Below are positions 1-13,859 of a stretch of 64,000 nt of DNA, piece after piece (within the stretch, counting starts at the first letter, position 1; every line of letters begins with the position of its first letter). A model generated the notes under the pieces. The model ran no database searches and had not been told where the DNA came from. It was given only the letters and a program-made list of their open reading frames with translations. The stretch spans positions 3,337,501 to 3,401,500 of the forward strand of contig CM061102.1 of the NCBI GenBank assembly GCA_030770545.1, given 5' to 3'. Source of the stretch: Macropodus opercularis (taxonomy: Eukaryota > Chordata > Actinopteri > Anabantiformes > Osphronemidae). Made by a program: the position numbers and the translations under genes.

Positions 1-3000
1 CCAGCTAAATTGAATTACTGTTATTGTACACCCAGGACTGAGCCTGGGACCCTGTCTGCCCACCAGCCACACCCTCTCTGTTTGCTCTGTGCTCACACAC
101 CGACACACATGTCTGAACCAAATACCAGCAGTGTATCCACCTCACCCACGCCCACAGGCTGCACGCACATCGGTACCGCAGTGTCACACTACAGGCGTGG
201 TCCCATTATGGCCATCATTTACAGTCTGTATTGATCACCCACTGGCTGTGGCACGTTGCTACAGGCGCACACACACACACGCAAGAAGACATTTACTTAA
301 TCAGACGTACAGTAGCAAGTAGTAGGTGGGTGCAGATGTGCTATAACCACTCACACAGGGTACGCTCACACACCCACATTCCGAAGATCTTAGAGCTCGG
401 GTATTGATTTCTACTGGGAATGGAATCCCTTTTCTAGATTACACTGCTCTTTTTTTATTGTCTTCATTCTCACACAACTTCATTGTTCAAATAAAAGGGA
501 AAAGAGAAGATGAAGAGGGACAATCGAAATCGCTGGGAATTATGCAAAACAAAGGGGCAGTTTCAAAGAGACAAACTCCGAAGAGCAGGCAGAGACGCTG
601 CAAACGGTTTGAAATACAGCAGGTTTGGTGTTGCATAGAGATTCACAAAGCACCCGATGACTAGGACATGCAGAATAAATAAATTATAAGAAGAAAACAA
701 AAGAATCTGATACACATCTCAACAGAACTAATTAAAATGATTCACAGTGCAGATACTGGTTTCTGTTGATGTCTCCAACCAACCAGGAGAGTCACATGAA
801 CACTGGAGTTAAAGAAGTCTGCCGGTGTATTCACGGAGGAATCGTGCTGTAGCGTTGTGTCAATATGTGTGTTATTTCCACAATTTCCTTACATCACCCT
901 GCCAGAGAGGACAGATCCTTGGCTGAGGACCAACTGTGTCATGTAAGTGATAGCTGGTGGCCCGCTTACTGCAGCATGTGGGGGAGAAAGCAGACTAAAA
1001 ATGTGAGAGAGAATCATGGGAGTGGAGTAAGAAAGAGAAAGACAGAGGAATGAAGAGGAAGAAGGAGCAATGCGGAGCTGATGTTGCTGCCATGGAAACC
1101 AGCGTCACCTTGGAGAGGGAAAGAACAGAACCACTCTGGGGAAAGACCCAATACACATAAACACACAGGTGCACATACACATAGAGAAGTCATCAAACAA
1201 ACACACTTTCATTCATATTTAATTGACACAGACCTATTTTTTGGACAAGGGCTCGAAAATCTTTCCGGCATTCATCTAAAGTAGGTTCAGCATAAAGCGA
1301 ATGATGCCCCACTGGCCATAGATGTTTAATTGATATGTCTGAGTCTGAGCAATGCCCCTGTCTCCACATCTCACTTCCATAAACTGCTCTTTTGTGCTTT
1401 ATACAAATCCAGACACCCAACGTCAACCATACTGTACTACAGCTTCGTCTTCGGACGACTCATAGGTACATTAAAATTTGCATTCAGGGATTTTTCAACA
1501 CAGCTGGTTGCTTGTGCTTGGGACAGTCTGCAGACCTCGGTGTGGCCTGTCCTTCTGTATGCCAGTCCGTATGCATCCTTACTATCGGAATATGCAGACT
1601 GTATGACTCCCATCCCCCCTCATTTCAGTGTGTGAATCTGTTCTGCATATGTGTGAAAGACCCCCCCATTCTGTAGTGTAATGCTTCATTCTATTCATTT
1701 TATGGGAATCTAATTGCAGTAGATGTTTGATTAGCTGTGCTTTCTATCAACTAAGTCTCATATGTTTTGCTTTCTGTGCTGAGAAGCCTATTCATGCACG
1801 GTGTAAGAATCAGTATGAAATTATCTATGCTTAATAACCAGGCCTGCAGCTAACAATTAACATTTGTTTTAAGATGTAAATGAACTGTATTAGTTTGAGA
1901 TAACAGAGAAAGTGCACGCCCGCATTACTCACCAATGAAACGCAACGTTGCAAATCATACACGTACAAAGGTAAAAAAAATTTGAGTTCTGACTTTAAAC
2001 TTGTCTAAAAAATTGTTTTCTCAGAACTTCTGTATTTTTATGCCCTAATCCTCCTCTGTACATTTAATGAACTATTTCTATTACTATAATATTTCTGATG
2101 TTCAGAAATGCTTTAGATTTTCACAGCTGTGTCAGGTCTGCTTTGACTTTAGGGATTATTATAAATAAGGATTCAGACCGTGATGTTTGCAGTTGTTTCC
2201 AAGCCCAGTAATGAAGGTGAAAATTCATTGCAGAAGCCATTTTGCTATTTATAGCACAGCATGTGCCAGAGACATGTGCCAACAGATGCAACGGTTGTAG
2301 CAAGGACGTATAACAAGTAGGAAAGTGATGACAGTGATGCTTCAGGACAGGCCTGAAAAATATGGCTGTTAGATGTAACGCATAAGTAGACAGGGTGAGA
2401 AAATCCAAACGTGATGATGATTCTACAGCAACGCTGCGTCCTCTGTGACGCTGCACCGAGTTTGAAGTCATATTTGGACTTCACAGGATCATGAACGTCT
2501 GTACAACAGTTGATTAGATATTTCAATTTGGACAGATCAACTTCACAATCCCTTTCAGACCCGCTGTTAAAAACTGGCGGGTTGCACTCCGAGGATACAA
2601 TCTGTGCTAATTCCTGTCCAAAACATGCTTCCTAAATCGTCAGCAAATCTCTGCTGAAACTTTGCCTGCGCTGCATGATCGCCATGTTGACTTACATCTC
2701 TGGCTTTGTGCATTGGCAACTGAAAACAACAAGAATATGCAAGCTTGCACTCAAAACAGGAAATAAGGGAGTGACTACTGTATCTTACTGCAGGTGCGGG
2801 TACGATGTGTGGACAGATTCCCTTTGAGTTTGTCCTCAATTGTTGGATCTGCTTTATTCATCCCAAACCAGCACATGTGGTTTCATAATTGAAGTCTCTT
2901 CCCAGATTCCCGGCAGCGCCCGGTCAGTAATGTGTTGGTCCTACCTGCGCAGACCCATCTATCATATAAATGTGATAATAAGGTCAGCATCTGTTGACCC

Positions 3001-6000
3001 ATGCTTTGTGGGAAGTGTTGTGGTCATGTGATAGGTGTCTACATACGTTTAAAGCTTTATCGATTCCACTAAAGCATTTAAAGCCACTATATCTCGTTGA
3101 GCAGTAGTGGCCATCGTCTCTGTTTCATACTGTATGGAACGTAAAAGTCCACTTTCCCTGTCTTCACTACAACTTATTGTTCAATTAATGTCTTCTTCAA
3201 TGTCAGTAATGTAAGTTTTACCTAGTCAATATGTGTAAAAGGATACAACTGCAACTTTTTACAGCGCTTGGTATTATTGAACCAGTCACATCATTTCATC
3301 ACAAGCTGCATCTCATCATGTCACATTAGATCTGTGCTTTAACTGCAGCATGAGAAATTACAGTTTAACACTTTAAACCTGAATCATCAACTGACAGGGT
3401 TTGACAGAGCTTTTTATTGTAACGTTTCAATACAACCTGTAAAATGTAATAATACTTTCCACTGAGTCGTCTTTTTTTTTTTGTCCCTGCTTTACTACTT
3501 TCTTGCAGAAACTGTTTGCAATTTGCAAAGACTGCGAAGTGACGAAAAATGGAGAAGATGCTCTAGTTAACAAAGAAATGACTACTGCAGAGGTGGAGGA
3601 GGTGAGACGAAGGGGAACGATGAGAAGGATCGGAAAAGGGGAGATGGAGGGGGAGAGGGAGAGGGAGAGGGAGAGGGAGAGGGAGAGGGAGAGGAGAGGA
3701 GAGGAGAGGAGGATCATGGAAAAAGTGAGGGGGAGGCAGGGGCAGGGCAACAGAAGGAGAGGCAGATGCTCGTGCCTCGGATGCTTGTGCGCAAATAATT
3801 ATCCTGATGAGATTCACCGAGAGCAGCATGAAATTTCTCTGTTGTGGGGAATACCTCACGATGCAGAAAAAGAAGAGAGACAAAGGGTGATTAGGTTTTA
3901 TATAAATATACTGTAGTGTAGGTGGGTTCGGCACGACGCTACAGCATCGACTGTTTCTGCCTCACTGGTTTCCTGTATTCCCCCTCTTGTCATCGATGGC
4001 GTGAGAAAGTGGAGCCACAGTGTCATATTTTAAAGATGCATGAAGCAGCACATACACAGAGTCAGTGGGAGACTGTATAAGAGATAAAGAAAGGAGCCAG
4101 CTCTATACAGTCCATCACCAGCCCTTCTGTGTGCTGAGAAAGAAAATGACCTCATGATATATTTTGGTATTTCTGACTGGGTCTTTCTCCTCCTAGATCA
4201 GATTTAGACGCCATCCCATTATGTGTCACCGGTAAAACCTGCTTATAGCCAATATGAAGACCACTCGGCGCATCTTAACATTACACCTTTGTTGAGTTGT
4301 CGCTGAGCACAGCCGAAAGGCAGCACATCAAAAAACAAAAAGATCAGGTTGTGTCTTCCAACTCTGGCGCAAAGGTTGACCTGTCTGTGTAATATGCTGA
4401 GATTAAAAGGCAACACAGGCTGCATGTGGTGTGTTGTGGGTTAGGAGGTCGGGGTTAGGTCATCTCTCTACCACACAGTCACAGATGAGATCATTTATAT
4501 GGATACCGTCCAGGCTATTCAATTCACACGTGCATGTATTGTTTTCATGTTATGATCCTTGCTGTCATATGCCTCCATACAGAATGTTTAGTGTCAGAAG
4601 GTATGAATGTCAGAGGTACAGCGTTACTTTAGTAATTATCCAGCGGTTTTATGAGCATGAAGCAAATTGAATTTTCCCCCACTACTAAAACATCTGTGAT
4701 TACCTGGTAACAAACCAACAATCCAGGCAACAAATGTTAAAATTAAACAATCCAATTAGGAGCATCAATGAAACAAGTTTGTTTTACTATTTTAAACACT
4801 TGACTGAGTTTGACAGGCAGAGAGACCTGGAGGCTAAGAGAGTAAAACGCAGTCACACCAAGAAAAGCTAACAAAGACCTTCCACCATGACGTTCAACCA
4901 CAAGACAAAAGCACATAAGAAAAGAATGAGATGAAGACGAGACGTCAACCTACTTATTTCGAGAGAAAGTGCTACATATTGGTACAAAAGGAAAGTTCAG
5001 CTGAGACTTGCAATGAGCAGGGAAACTGCAGGAGCCTGAAAGCTCAGAACATGCTGGATCCTAAAGCCCTTCTCTCGTCCTCTCTTTCCTTTTTGACGCA
5101 GCTGATTTGTAGGTCACGTGTGAGCTGACAGTAAGTGAGCAAAGGGCTTTTACCCTCTAGTGGTGAACCGGGGGAAAGACCTGTCAAAGATATTTAGGGG
5201 AAAAAACAGAACGTCCAATTATTCCTGTTCAGTTGTGCATGGAGGCAGTGACCCAGTTGGAAAACAGTTTCAGATTTCCGACTGTCATATTTTATTCACG
5301 AGCAAGTCTCATATGGTTAAGTGTGAAGGGGAGGAGCTGTGCAAGTATGTTGAAGTTTTCTTTTTTTGGATAGCACTGTCACAGATTCTGATGTCACTCC
5401 TACGCCACACAGCCGCCGGCAGAACAACACACGTAGACGGCATCAGACGCAGCCACTCGTGTTCTGTTACAGACACGGTAGCAAGCTACAATTTTAATAT
5501 AGTTAAAAAATGCCATTTTGTAGGTAAGGCAAATAGACAGGATAGGTCCATATGGTAAATAACGACATAATTACCTCTAAAAATGAGAAATAGGAGACTA
5601 TTCACCAAGAATTCAGAGAGGTAAATTAAAACAAAGGGCCAAAATTAGTTTAAACCCTTTCATATTTCTAGGAGTCTTAGTGTGGAAAACAAACGCCATT
5701 ACAATGAACCAAACAGGAACACAAACAAATGTGTACAAACCCACTGGTCCTGGAACAGAACTCACCTCAGGGGAGCACACAAGCAAACCATGTAAACAAC
5801 AAAAGAACAAAACGGCCATGAGGATAAATAGCATAATAATGCTGTACATCCAATCAAAATGAAATGTACCCCGCGTCTACAGTTAGATTATTATTTTCTA
5901 TCAGAAAACTTGGTGTTCCTGAGGTAATAGCCACAGACCTTGACAAATGACTTGGCCCTTCCTTGGGGAGAGAGTCTTATTTCTCCAACTTAAGAAAGTC

Positions 6001-7200
6001 CAGCGTGTTTGAGACTGGGGTGCAGGAGATTTCTGTTTCATTAAAATCAGTCTCCGAGCCAGTAACATGCCGAAGGCTACTGCATTCTTTCGGGATGAAG
6101 AAAAAGAAAGAGGTTGGCACCCAAGAAGGAGACTGTTCTCCTGTGAGATCTGTGCCCACGTGAATGCAGATATTTTCCTTTAAAATACCACAACAACAAA
6201 TGCTACAGTCTATTAAACATACCACAGATTCTGCAGATGGACGACTCCGGTATGAAAATCAGTGTTAATCCCGTTGGCTGAAATTCAGGTTTTCATTTTC
6301 AGTGTTAATTAACATCAGTGAATACATCACAGTGCCATTTCCTGACAGTTGAGCATCAATAACAGTGCTCATCAACGCTGCATAGTGCCTTTTTTTCCAC
6401 ACCTACAATCACACTCGCACGCACACAACATATGTTTAGAGAAATTTGCTTGGGCTCAGTATTTCACAGTTTTGCTTGTCCAACACAAAAGCTGTGAGTG
6501 TGTATTTGGGAAACAGTCCCTGAGCAAAAAAAAAATGAATTGAGTTGTTTCATTTTCTTTCTATTAAAAAATAAACAGGGAAATCTCTCAGCTTGTGAAA
6601 ATACACAGAGAGAGAAAAGACGAAGGGGAATAGAAAGAGGCAAAGACAGGGGAGTCGGGGAGGGAGTAGTTGGTATTTAGAATGAGGACGACACGTGGGA
6701 TAGTTCCTATTGTGCTTCCGCAGCCTCTCTGGAGATGAAAGTGTTTTAGCATTTCATGTGAGACACAGACGCTTGATTTAGCTCAGGGAAAACAGACAGG
6801 AAGGATTTCTCCTGACTTAAAGAGGAGGAAATAGACTTACACAATATTGACTTGCACAATGATCAGGGGAACGCTCCTCTAATGCAAATGGTGATTCACA
6901 GTGAGGCGGCTTAGACAAGAACCTTTGTGGGTCGGTTGACGCCTAATTTCAACAACTGCATAATCATTTTTATCATGGTAGCTTTAAGCTCATGCATTTA
7001 GATTTAAAATTCATAGAAATCACCAAACCGAGGTTCTTTATCCATTTGCTTATTTATATTGTCTATACATAAAACATAAACAAAACAAACGCAGCTGTTT
7101 CTCATAGTCAGTCTAAATTTCACCAAAATGGCGACATCCACGTAGATAACACAGTGTAAATACAGATTAAACTCATATTTGCCCATGTTCAGCTTGTGCT
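1..7200. other. Intergenic region with no supportable gene
   Basis: I see no multi-exon coding structure here on either strand. The open frames are short, lack family motifs and overlap each other. The stretch holds CA/GT-rich runs near 60-300, an AG-rich hexamer repeat near 3.64-3.71 kb, and ordinary AT-rich sequence. One short open segment with splice-like edges (about 3510-3600) is discussed as a finding. The region may contain introns or distal regulatory DNA of a gene outside the window. Confidence 0.6.
3640..3714. repeat. (GGGAGA)n purine-strand simple repeat
   Basis: About twelve tandem copies of a GAGGGA/GGAGA-type unit make a nearly pure purine strand. It breaks down into GAGGA units at the right edge. 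Such a purine/pyrimidine tract can vary in length and form triplex DNA; no function is implied here. Confidence 0.9.
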
Positions 7201-7204
7201 GTCC

Positions 7205-7307
7205 GTTAGCTGCCGCCTGTGAAGATCGCGTCAAACGTCAACTCAGCCTCCTCCGTGTGTCTCTGGGCGCAGGCCGCCTCCTGCTTCAGCAGCCGCGAAG
7301 GTTCAAG
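7205..7307 (+). promoter_or_regulatory. Probable first (non-coding) exon and promoter of the ADAD-like gene
   Basis: A locally GC-richer segment ends in a good donor (CAAG/GTAAAT, exon end at 7307). It lies about 700 bp upstream of the acceptor at 8019 that opens the exon carrying the ATG. The start of transcription is not visible; the left edge is an estimate. Confidence 0.5.
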
Positions 7308-8027
7308 GTAAATCTTAGTAGACATTGTTCAAAATGCAGTGAACATTTAACGTCGTAGCAGACTCGTTGTGCAAATGTATTGTTTGGTCATTTCATTCAG
7401 CAACGTTCACGGCACGTGCCTCGGCGCTGCCTTAGCTGGCGTTTGTCAGTTGGTTATGTTGCGCTAGCTAACCTTATCTACATGCTAGCGCTAGCTTGGT
7501 CATGGTAGGTTTGTTAGTTAGTTAAGCGTAAAAACAGGCTTTAAAGTGATGGGAAGTGTTTTACCGTAACTGCTATGTCGGCTATGTGTAGCTGCCTTTA
7601 ACGTTCGGGTGGATTACGGAGTTTTCCCGTTTGCCTTTGGTGGTTTATTTATAGGCTAAGTTGGAAATAGCTAAAGCTGCCGAAGTTTCAAAGTCAAGGT
7701 GACCTTTGCTTTCGTTTACCCATCGAAAATCCAAAGTATTAACCATTTAGCTACACAAAACAAAGCGGAGGAGTTTTTTGTGTAGATTTTTTCCCCTACA
7801 GCGGTGTTTAGAATTGGCTGAAAGTGTATTTACGTGGACCTATTTAATTAATGTTAAATCAGCTGTGGCTGAGTATTATAATAGTAATGTCTGTAAACAA
7901 ACGCAGATAATTACAGGTACTCTAGCAAACGTGATGTCTCTTCTAGTTACAATTGTATTAGGACGTTTTGAAAACTCAAAGCAGTTTGTTTGCTGCCGAC
8001 TGTTCTTCATTCCTACAGGTTGGAAAC

Positions 8028-11000
8028 ATGGCAGATAAAGCTTCGAAGCGCAGGCCAGGACGCAGAGCTGCTCGTTTGCAGTGTCAGGCAGACAATGAGC
8101 CTGATGATGATGATGTGCTGGTTTGTAGCAGTGCTTCTGGGCAGAGGTAATGGTGAAGGTGTCAGCGTCGCTGTGCAGCAATGCAGTTACATGTGTCCTG
8201 GTTCCCAGAAGGATCGGGTTAAGTGCTAAACGGTGTTGCTCATCAAGTTCTTGCTGTCTGATGTGTGTTTTTACAATTCTGTTCAATTCTTCTGTGTGAG
8301 CCTGTTGACCTCTTAGTAAACTTAACTAGTAACGCCATTAGCTGCAACAGAATGGATGCGACCGACAAGACAGTGACAACGGAGAATGTTCAAACTTTTA
8401 AATGTGATTTTTGGAAAAAGTCCTTTTGTGTGGCGGCTTCTTATTATGAAGGTTTCAGAATAGGCAGGTGAGGAGCCTTTTGGCAGTTTTCTCCAGTCCA
8501 AATTGGAACATTTCCGACCACTGTCAGCTACTGAAGCTTGAGGGCACCTATGATTTCGGGCCAGTGGTTAATTTGGTTTTGATTTGATTTAATCCAGTTT
8601 GTTTAATCAGATGCTCGATTTTGAATGGTCATTTTTTCTGTCTGAAAAATGTACGTAATTCCAGAGGCTGTTACGAGGAAGCAGCTTTAAGCTACGGAAG
8701 GAGTGACAGACCCCAAATGGAGATGGCCTCCATGGCCAAACACGATGATAAACCTGATTCTGGTGACATGCCGTTGGGAAACGAGGTAAATAAATAGAAA
8801 GTGCTGTCAGGGTTTCGCAAAGCAAAGGCTATATGTTTTATTTATTAGGTTGTGATTTGCACTTATGCCTAGTAAAATCATGTCTATAAATGAGATTCTG
8901 TCTATTTCATTGCTCTAGTTTCTTGGGTGAAAACATCTCATGAGGTTGTTGATGAAGCCTGTTATGTAATTTTGTGCTTTATATGAAAGTGTCCTTGATA
9001 GAGGTGACGTGGGAATTAGTTATGAAACTAAGCTGAATATGCCTTGATACTAAAGAAACAAACCCTCCAGGAAGTAGTGTTGAGAACTTGCTGTAACCAC
9101 AAAATATAGAAATGACGCCTTCTAGAGAAACCTAAACTGGATTCCAGAATTGTGTGTCTAAAATCATTTAACAGATCAAATGGAGGTTTAGTACGTTGTT
9201 TGGTGGGGAATGAAGACGAATTGGGACTGTCTGTCAGGACCCATCCCTACTAAACATTCCCAGTGTTAACTCATTACATGGCCCGTCCTTGTTGTATTTC
9301 TTGTGTTTATACAATTAACCAGAGTAGAAAGGCAACTGTAGTAAGAGCAGAAATTCAGAGTTTTAACCTGAATGGTTTTGATTTTTATTTTTTTTTTAAA
9401 GGATGAAGATAAAGATGCACAACCAGCTGTTCTGTCTGTCTCTGGTACGTTATCTAAAAGAGTGGTTCTTTGTCTCCTCTTTAGCAGGCCCCCTCCCCAC
9501 TGAAGTCAGAACAGCAGAGCCATTACATGTGTTTCAGTGTAGTGGTCCAAAGCGGCTTTTTCTGACCTAACTTTGCACTTACTCAGTCCCCCATTGGTTG
9601 CTTTGAACAAATATCTGCAGAATTAAATGTTATAAATATAACAACTAAAAATTCATACATCGCCTACATCATTTCATATACTGTAGGTCTGGTCTAAAGG
9701 AAGAGACCCATTTAATTTGCCTAATTAATGTGTTTTGAAAGATGATCTAATTAAAAACTAATTGTTAATTTGTGAAATGGTCCAGACTGATTGAGGTGCC
9801 TTTCAGGGTGCTGTTGAAAACACTAGTACCAGACTCATTTATATAATTACTTTTCTTGCAAGTGTGTGTGTGTTAATAATCAGCTTCATCTATCGCTGCC
9901 AAATGTAAGAAAATATTTCAAATTCAAGCAGACAACAACAGATGGACAACAGAACTGTCAGAAAATTACATGGAAAAAATTAATTTCTGTGCAAAGGTGC
10001 TTGATTGAAAAGTTATTGTCTCTTACTGAATGATAGTCGGGTCAGTATGTTTCAGGACGACATGTCAACAGTGTGTGAAGTTGTACATCTGTTTTTATCG
10101 CTACCACTTTACTGCCATGTTGTATTACAGGACTGCTATAGTCTTATGTGATAATAGGAAAATTATTGTGATTAAAAAAAAATCTTCGCATGTGAAACAG
10201 CACTGACACTGATGTGCAAAATAAATACAATTACCCCTTGTCATTTGATTTCATTTAAAATTTTTCTTTCAGTCTGGCAAACGGATGAGCACAAGAATCA
10301 CATGGCAGCAATAAGCAGTGACAGGTTTGACAGCCTTTTGAAGAAGGCTCCATATTTCCATGGCTGCAAGAGCCATATGGCAGCATTTGTCTTGACAAGA
10401 AGTAAGTTTCCTGTACGTCTATGGTCAGTGACCTGTCTTATATGTTGGAAAACAATTTTATTGTGCATGTGTTTTTGTTTTTTTATTATTGTTAATCTAA
10501 TTAAAAATGTACCACCCGAAAATGTCTTAAATCCTGTTTTGAAGGGAGAGAAGAGAAATTGGTGGAATCTGAAATTCCGCAAAACATTGCAAATAAAGTC
10601 ATTGGTTCTACAGAAGTGTTGGATACAGCGGGTCATCCACGTGAGCGGTACCAGCTGGTGGCTTTGGGAGCAGGCCGTTCGAGCTGCAGCAAGTGCCTTT
10701 GCTACAGTGGGACGATGGTCCACGACTGCCATGCCTTGATCATTGCTAGACGAGCTCTCCTAAGGTATCGACAGGATGAATAACCATACTATGATTATGA
10801 GCTACACATGTATGATATTGTGATGTAAGTGCCAGATTGCAACTTTAATTTGATTGTTTTGACATGCTGGAAATTGTATTGCCACTCGACAATATAGAGT
10901 ATTCTTTAGGTTTTGTTTAAATGCTGAATTTGAAGTAGCAGGAATGAGAAATGTACTTCTGTTAATTTACTGTCCTGTTTATTTTAAATACTAATCTGTA

Positions 11001-13657
11001 GACGCCTTGTCTTTGTTAGAAGATGATAATGCCTTTCATCACCTGTTGGAGCAGGCAGCTTGGCCTCACTACTTCTACCATTGATTGTGTGTCTGGTGCA
11101 TTGAAAGTGCTAGTGTGCTTCAAAGTGAGTGTGGTGTCTCCTGGCTTGTCTTCAGGTTTATCTACAAACAGCTTATACTGTTCTTTGAAGTGGATCCAGA
11201 GGCTAAAGAGAGCTGTATTTTTGAGAGCAGTGCAGAGAGCCACCAGCTTCAGCTCAAACCCAAGATCAGCCTGCATCTCTACTCTAATCGTTGTCCTGAA
11301 GGGGCAGCCAAGGATTTCCACTTCATGTACAGTGGTTTATTATTTTTCTTTGTACACTGTTGACTTTAAATCTAGACACAGGTGCCCATTTATTAGGGTA
11401 GGTGTATAGTTTAACACAATAAGTATTAACAAAACCCTTATGAACTGCATAATAATGTAATATTTAAGCAACCACTCTATAATCAGAGATGTAATAGCAG
11501 AGCTCTTGTTTTACAGTCTTAAAGTTTGCTATTAAACCAGCTACTGAGTGTATATATTGGCAATGTTTTGTAAATGTAGTGTAATAATTAAAGTTATTGA
11601 TTAGGCTCTATATTGATACAGTAGGTGTTCATAATATTATTATTATTATTAGTAGTAGTAGTGAATTTGGGTTCCAGCCACCTGTGAAGTCTGAATGACT
11701 AATGCATTATATAATGTAATGTTCTGTTTAGGGGCCTTGGAATCGATGTCTTTCCTGCCATTAGGCTGCAGTATCACGCCGAGGGCCAGCTGGTGTCTGC
11801 AGACGAGCTTAACCAAGGTCTCTGGGGTGGCAGAGTCTGCTGCATGTCGGGTAGCGACAAGTTGTGTCGCTGGATTTTCACTGGGGTCCAGGGTGCATTG
11901 CTGAGCCACTTCATTCAACCACTCTACATTAGCAGTGTGGTGTTGGGTAAAGAATCTTAAATTTGTCGTTACACAACAGAATTTTTTGCCAAGAAGTGTA
12001 TCAGAAGATCCATTTTGTAGTATTTAACAAATCACTCTGGAAAATAGTTACTTGTTGAATGTATATATTTTTTTGTTCTGAGCAAATAACGTTGCAATGT
12101 TCATTAAGGGGGGCAGAAACTCCTTAACAAGGAAGTGTCTGAAATCACCAACAAGCGACTGGGTAGTGGATGGGAGGACTCCTTGCCACTGCCCTATAAG
12201 AAACACAACATCATCTTTCTCTCTGGGGACTTTGTGGGACCAGCTGTAGCCTCTCCGCAGCATAAAGACCTCAGCATCAACTGGTGCCTCGGAGACAAGG
12301 ACATTGAAGTTCTGGACAGTAGTAAGGGGCTCACTGTTAATTGGTAAGCAACAGTTGCATAATACAAGGAATGAATTTAATCACTGTCCTATAGCAAACT
12401 GCAGGACATTTATAATTTAGCAATCGCAAGGAGTGGAGAAATGTGTTGTGCGGCAAAGATTGTGACCATAATCATATTCTGTCCTCTGCTTGCATAGTGT
12501 GTTGGCATGAGTATAGCTTACCTTTACACTTTAGTGGCCAAGTCCAGGGATAGAGAAGAAGTGCTGGCAGAGCCTGATAGTTTTCTTGCTTGACAGCCTC
12601 AGTGGTGCCTGGGGCTCCTGCCATCTCTTAGCTTTGGAGCTGTAGAAAACTCCCGATGTCCAGTGTGTGTGACACAGACACTGCCTCACTGGAGGCTCTG
12701 TTGTCCTTGAGCAGGCATTACAGACAAAAATAGATTTAAGATCCCGTTTTGCTGTATATTTCAGCCTCTGTCCGAGTGCCTGAACTATTCCTTGTAAGCA
12801 CTAGTGTGTGGTTAACGTATCAATGTGTTCTAAACAAACTCTAAATGGAGCAAGAAAAGTGTATGGATCTGAGGGAAACAATACAAAAAGTGTGCAGGGG
12901 GATGTAGAAAGACGCCAGGAACACATAGTCTTTGCCAATGTGGCTGCATGCAGTACAAGAAAATGTTTGTTAAGGTAATACTTCGAGATGTCACCCACCA
13001 AAGTCCCTCAGTGCTGACTCATTGCCTTCTTTGACGTCTCACTGCAGTTCTGTTACAGTTCTTTTACAGTGAAACTCTTAGTTAGCTGGTGTGCATAGTG
13101 GAGCATCTGAAGAGAGTATTAATTTTGTTGACTTAATTTAGAGAACATGGCTAAGAGAAGGAATTTTGGATGAGCATGGTCCTCTTGCTCCACAGCTGCT
13201 GTGCTTAGTGACATTTCATACACTTCCGTTGTTGCAATATTGCTTACAACCCACTTTATTTCCCAGCTCTCCCTACGTGAGTGGGCCTGGTTTCTCTAGC
13301 AGACTTTGCAAGAGAGCTCTCTACAGTTATTTCCTTCGAGTTGCAAAGCTGGGTGGGCACAGCAGTCTGCTGGATCTTCCCACCTACCACAGTGTCAAGG
13401 TTTGTATCTGTTAAAGATCATTCTGTCTTATTTACAGTGCGTTGTTTTGGAACTGCTGCACTGTAAATCTATCCTCTGTGGTTATGGTGAAGTCCTGTGT
13501 GGGTGTAGACAAATAATGATGCATGTTAATTTTTCTATTCTTTAAGGAGGAAGCTACAGACTACCAGGCAGTTAAACAGCTCCTCAGAAAGCGGTTTCAG
13601 AAGGTCTATGCTGGTTCTTGGAAGCCAAAAACACTAGTGGATTGCTTTAGTGCTTGA
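8028..13657 (+). CDS. adad2: Adenosine deaminase domain-containing protein, ADAD2-like (pseudo-deaminase)
   Basis: Ten coding exons join in phase: 8028-8146, 8665-8785, 9402-9444, 10273-10401, 10545-10764, 11156-11326, 11732-11946, 12109-12343, 13267-13399, 13547-13657, giving 498 residues. The start is the first ATG after the acceptor at 8019. Residues about 1-94 are charged and low complexity. The rest is an ADAR-type deaminase domain, with HDCHALIIARRALLR (about 196-210), MSGSDKLCRW, GVQGALLSHFIQPLYISS and SRLCKRAL. ADARs carry HAE at the active site; here it is HAL, and the C of the SCSDK motif is G, so deamination is unlikely. No double-stranded RNA-binding domain is evident. ADAD proteins are known testis germ-cell factors needed for spermatid differentiation. 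INWCLGDKDIEVLD and the RLQ segment look closer to ADAD2 than ADAD1; paralogue choice is less certain than family. Confidence 0.85.
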
Positions 13658-13812
13658 ACACTTCCAGGGTTTATTCTTGTTCTGTAGATCTTCATCCAAT
13701 AGGTTCTTTAGATATTGTTTATTCTTAAGATAGTGTTATGGTAATCTGTAAAAACAGTAATTTTATTTTGCCTGCTATGGATAACATCTGTTTGTATAGG
13801 TGCAAAAAACCA

Positions 13813-13818
13813 AATAAA
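13813..13818 (+). terminator. Polyadenylation signal AATAAA of the ADAD-like gene
   Basis: AATAAA lies 156 bp past the stop codon, in the only obvious 3' UTR context before the convergent neighbour. Confidence 0.6.
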
Positions 13819-13859
13819 CAATTGGTAACCAAACCCTACTGTTCAGCCCATTTTCCCAT

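Noticed and set aside
5613..5849. Minus-strand hydrophobic 78-residue open frame
   Set aside because: It looks membrane-like by composition only; there is no known family motif, no supporting exons, and the AT-rich DNA gives hydrophobic frames by chance.
10212..10739. 175-codon continuous open frame on the plus strand
   Set aside because: It reads out of the true frame across an intron of the ADAD-like gene; the exons 10273-10401 and 10545-10764 join in another phase with conserved motifs.
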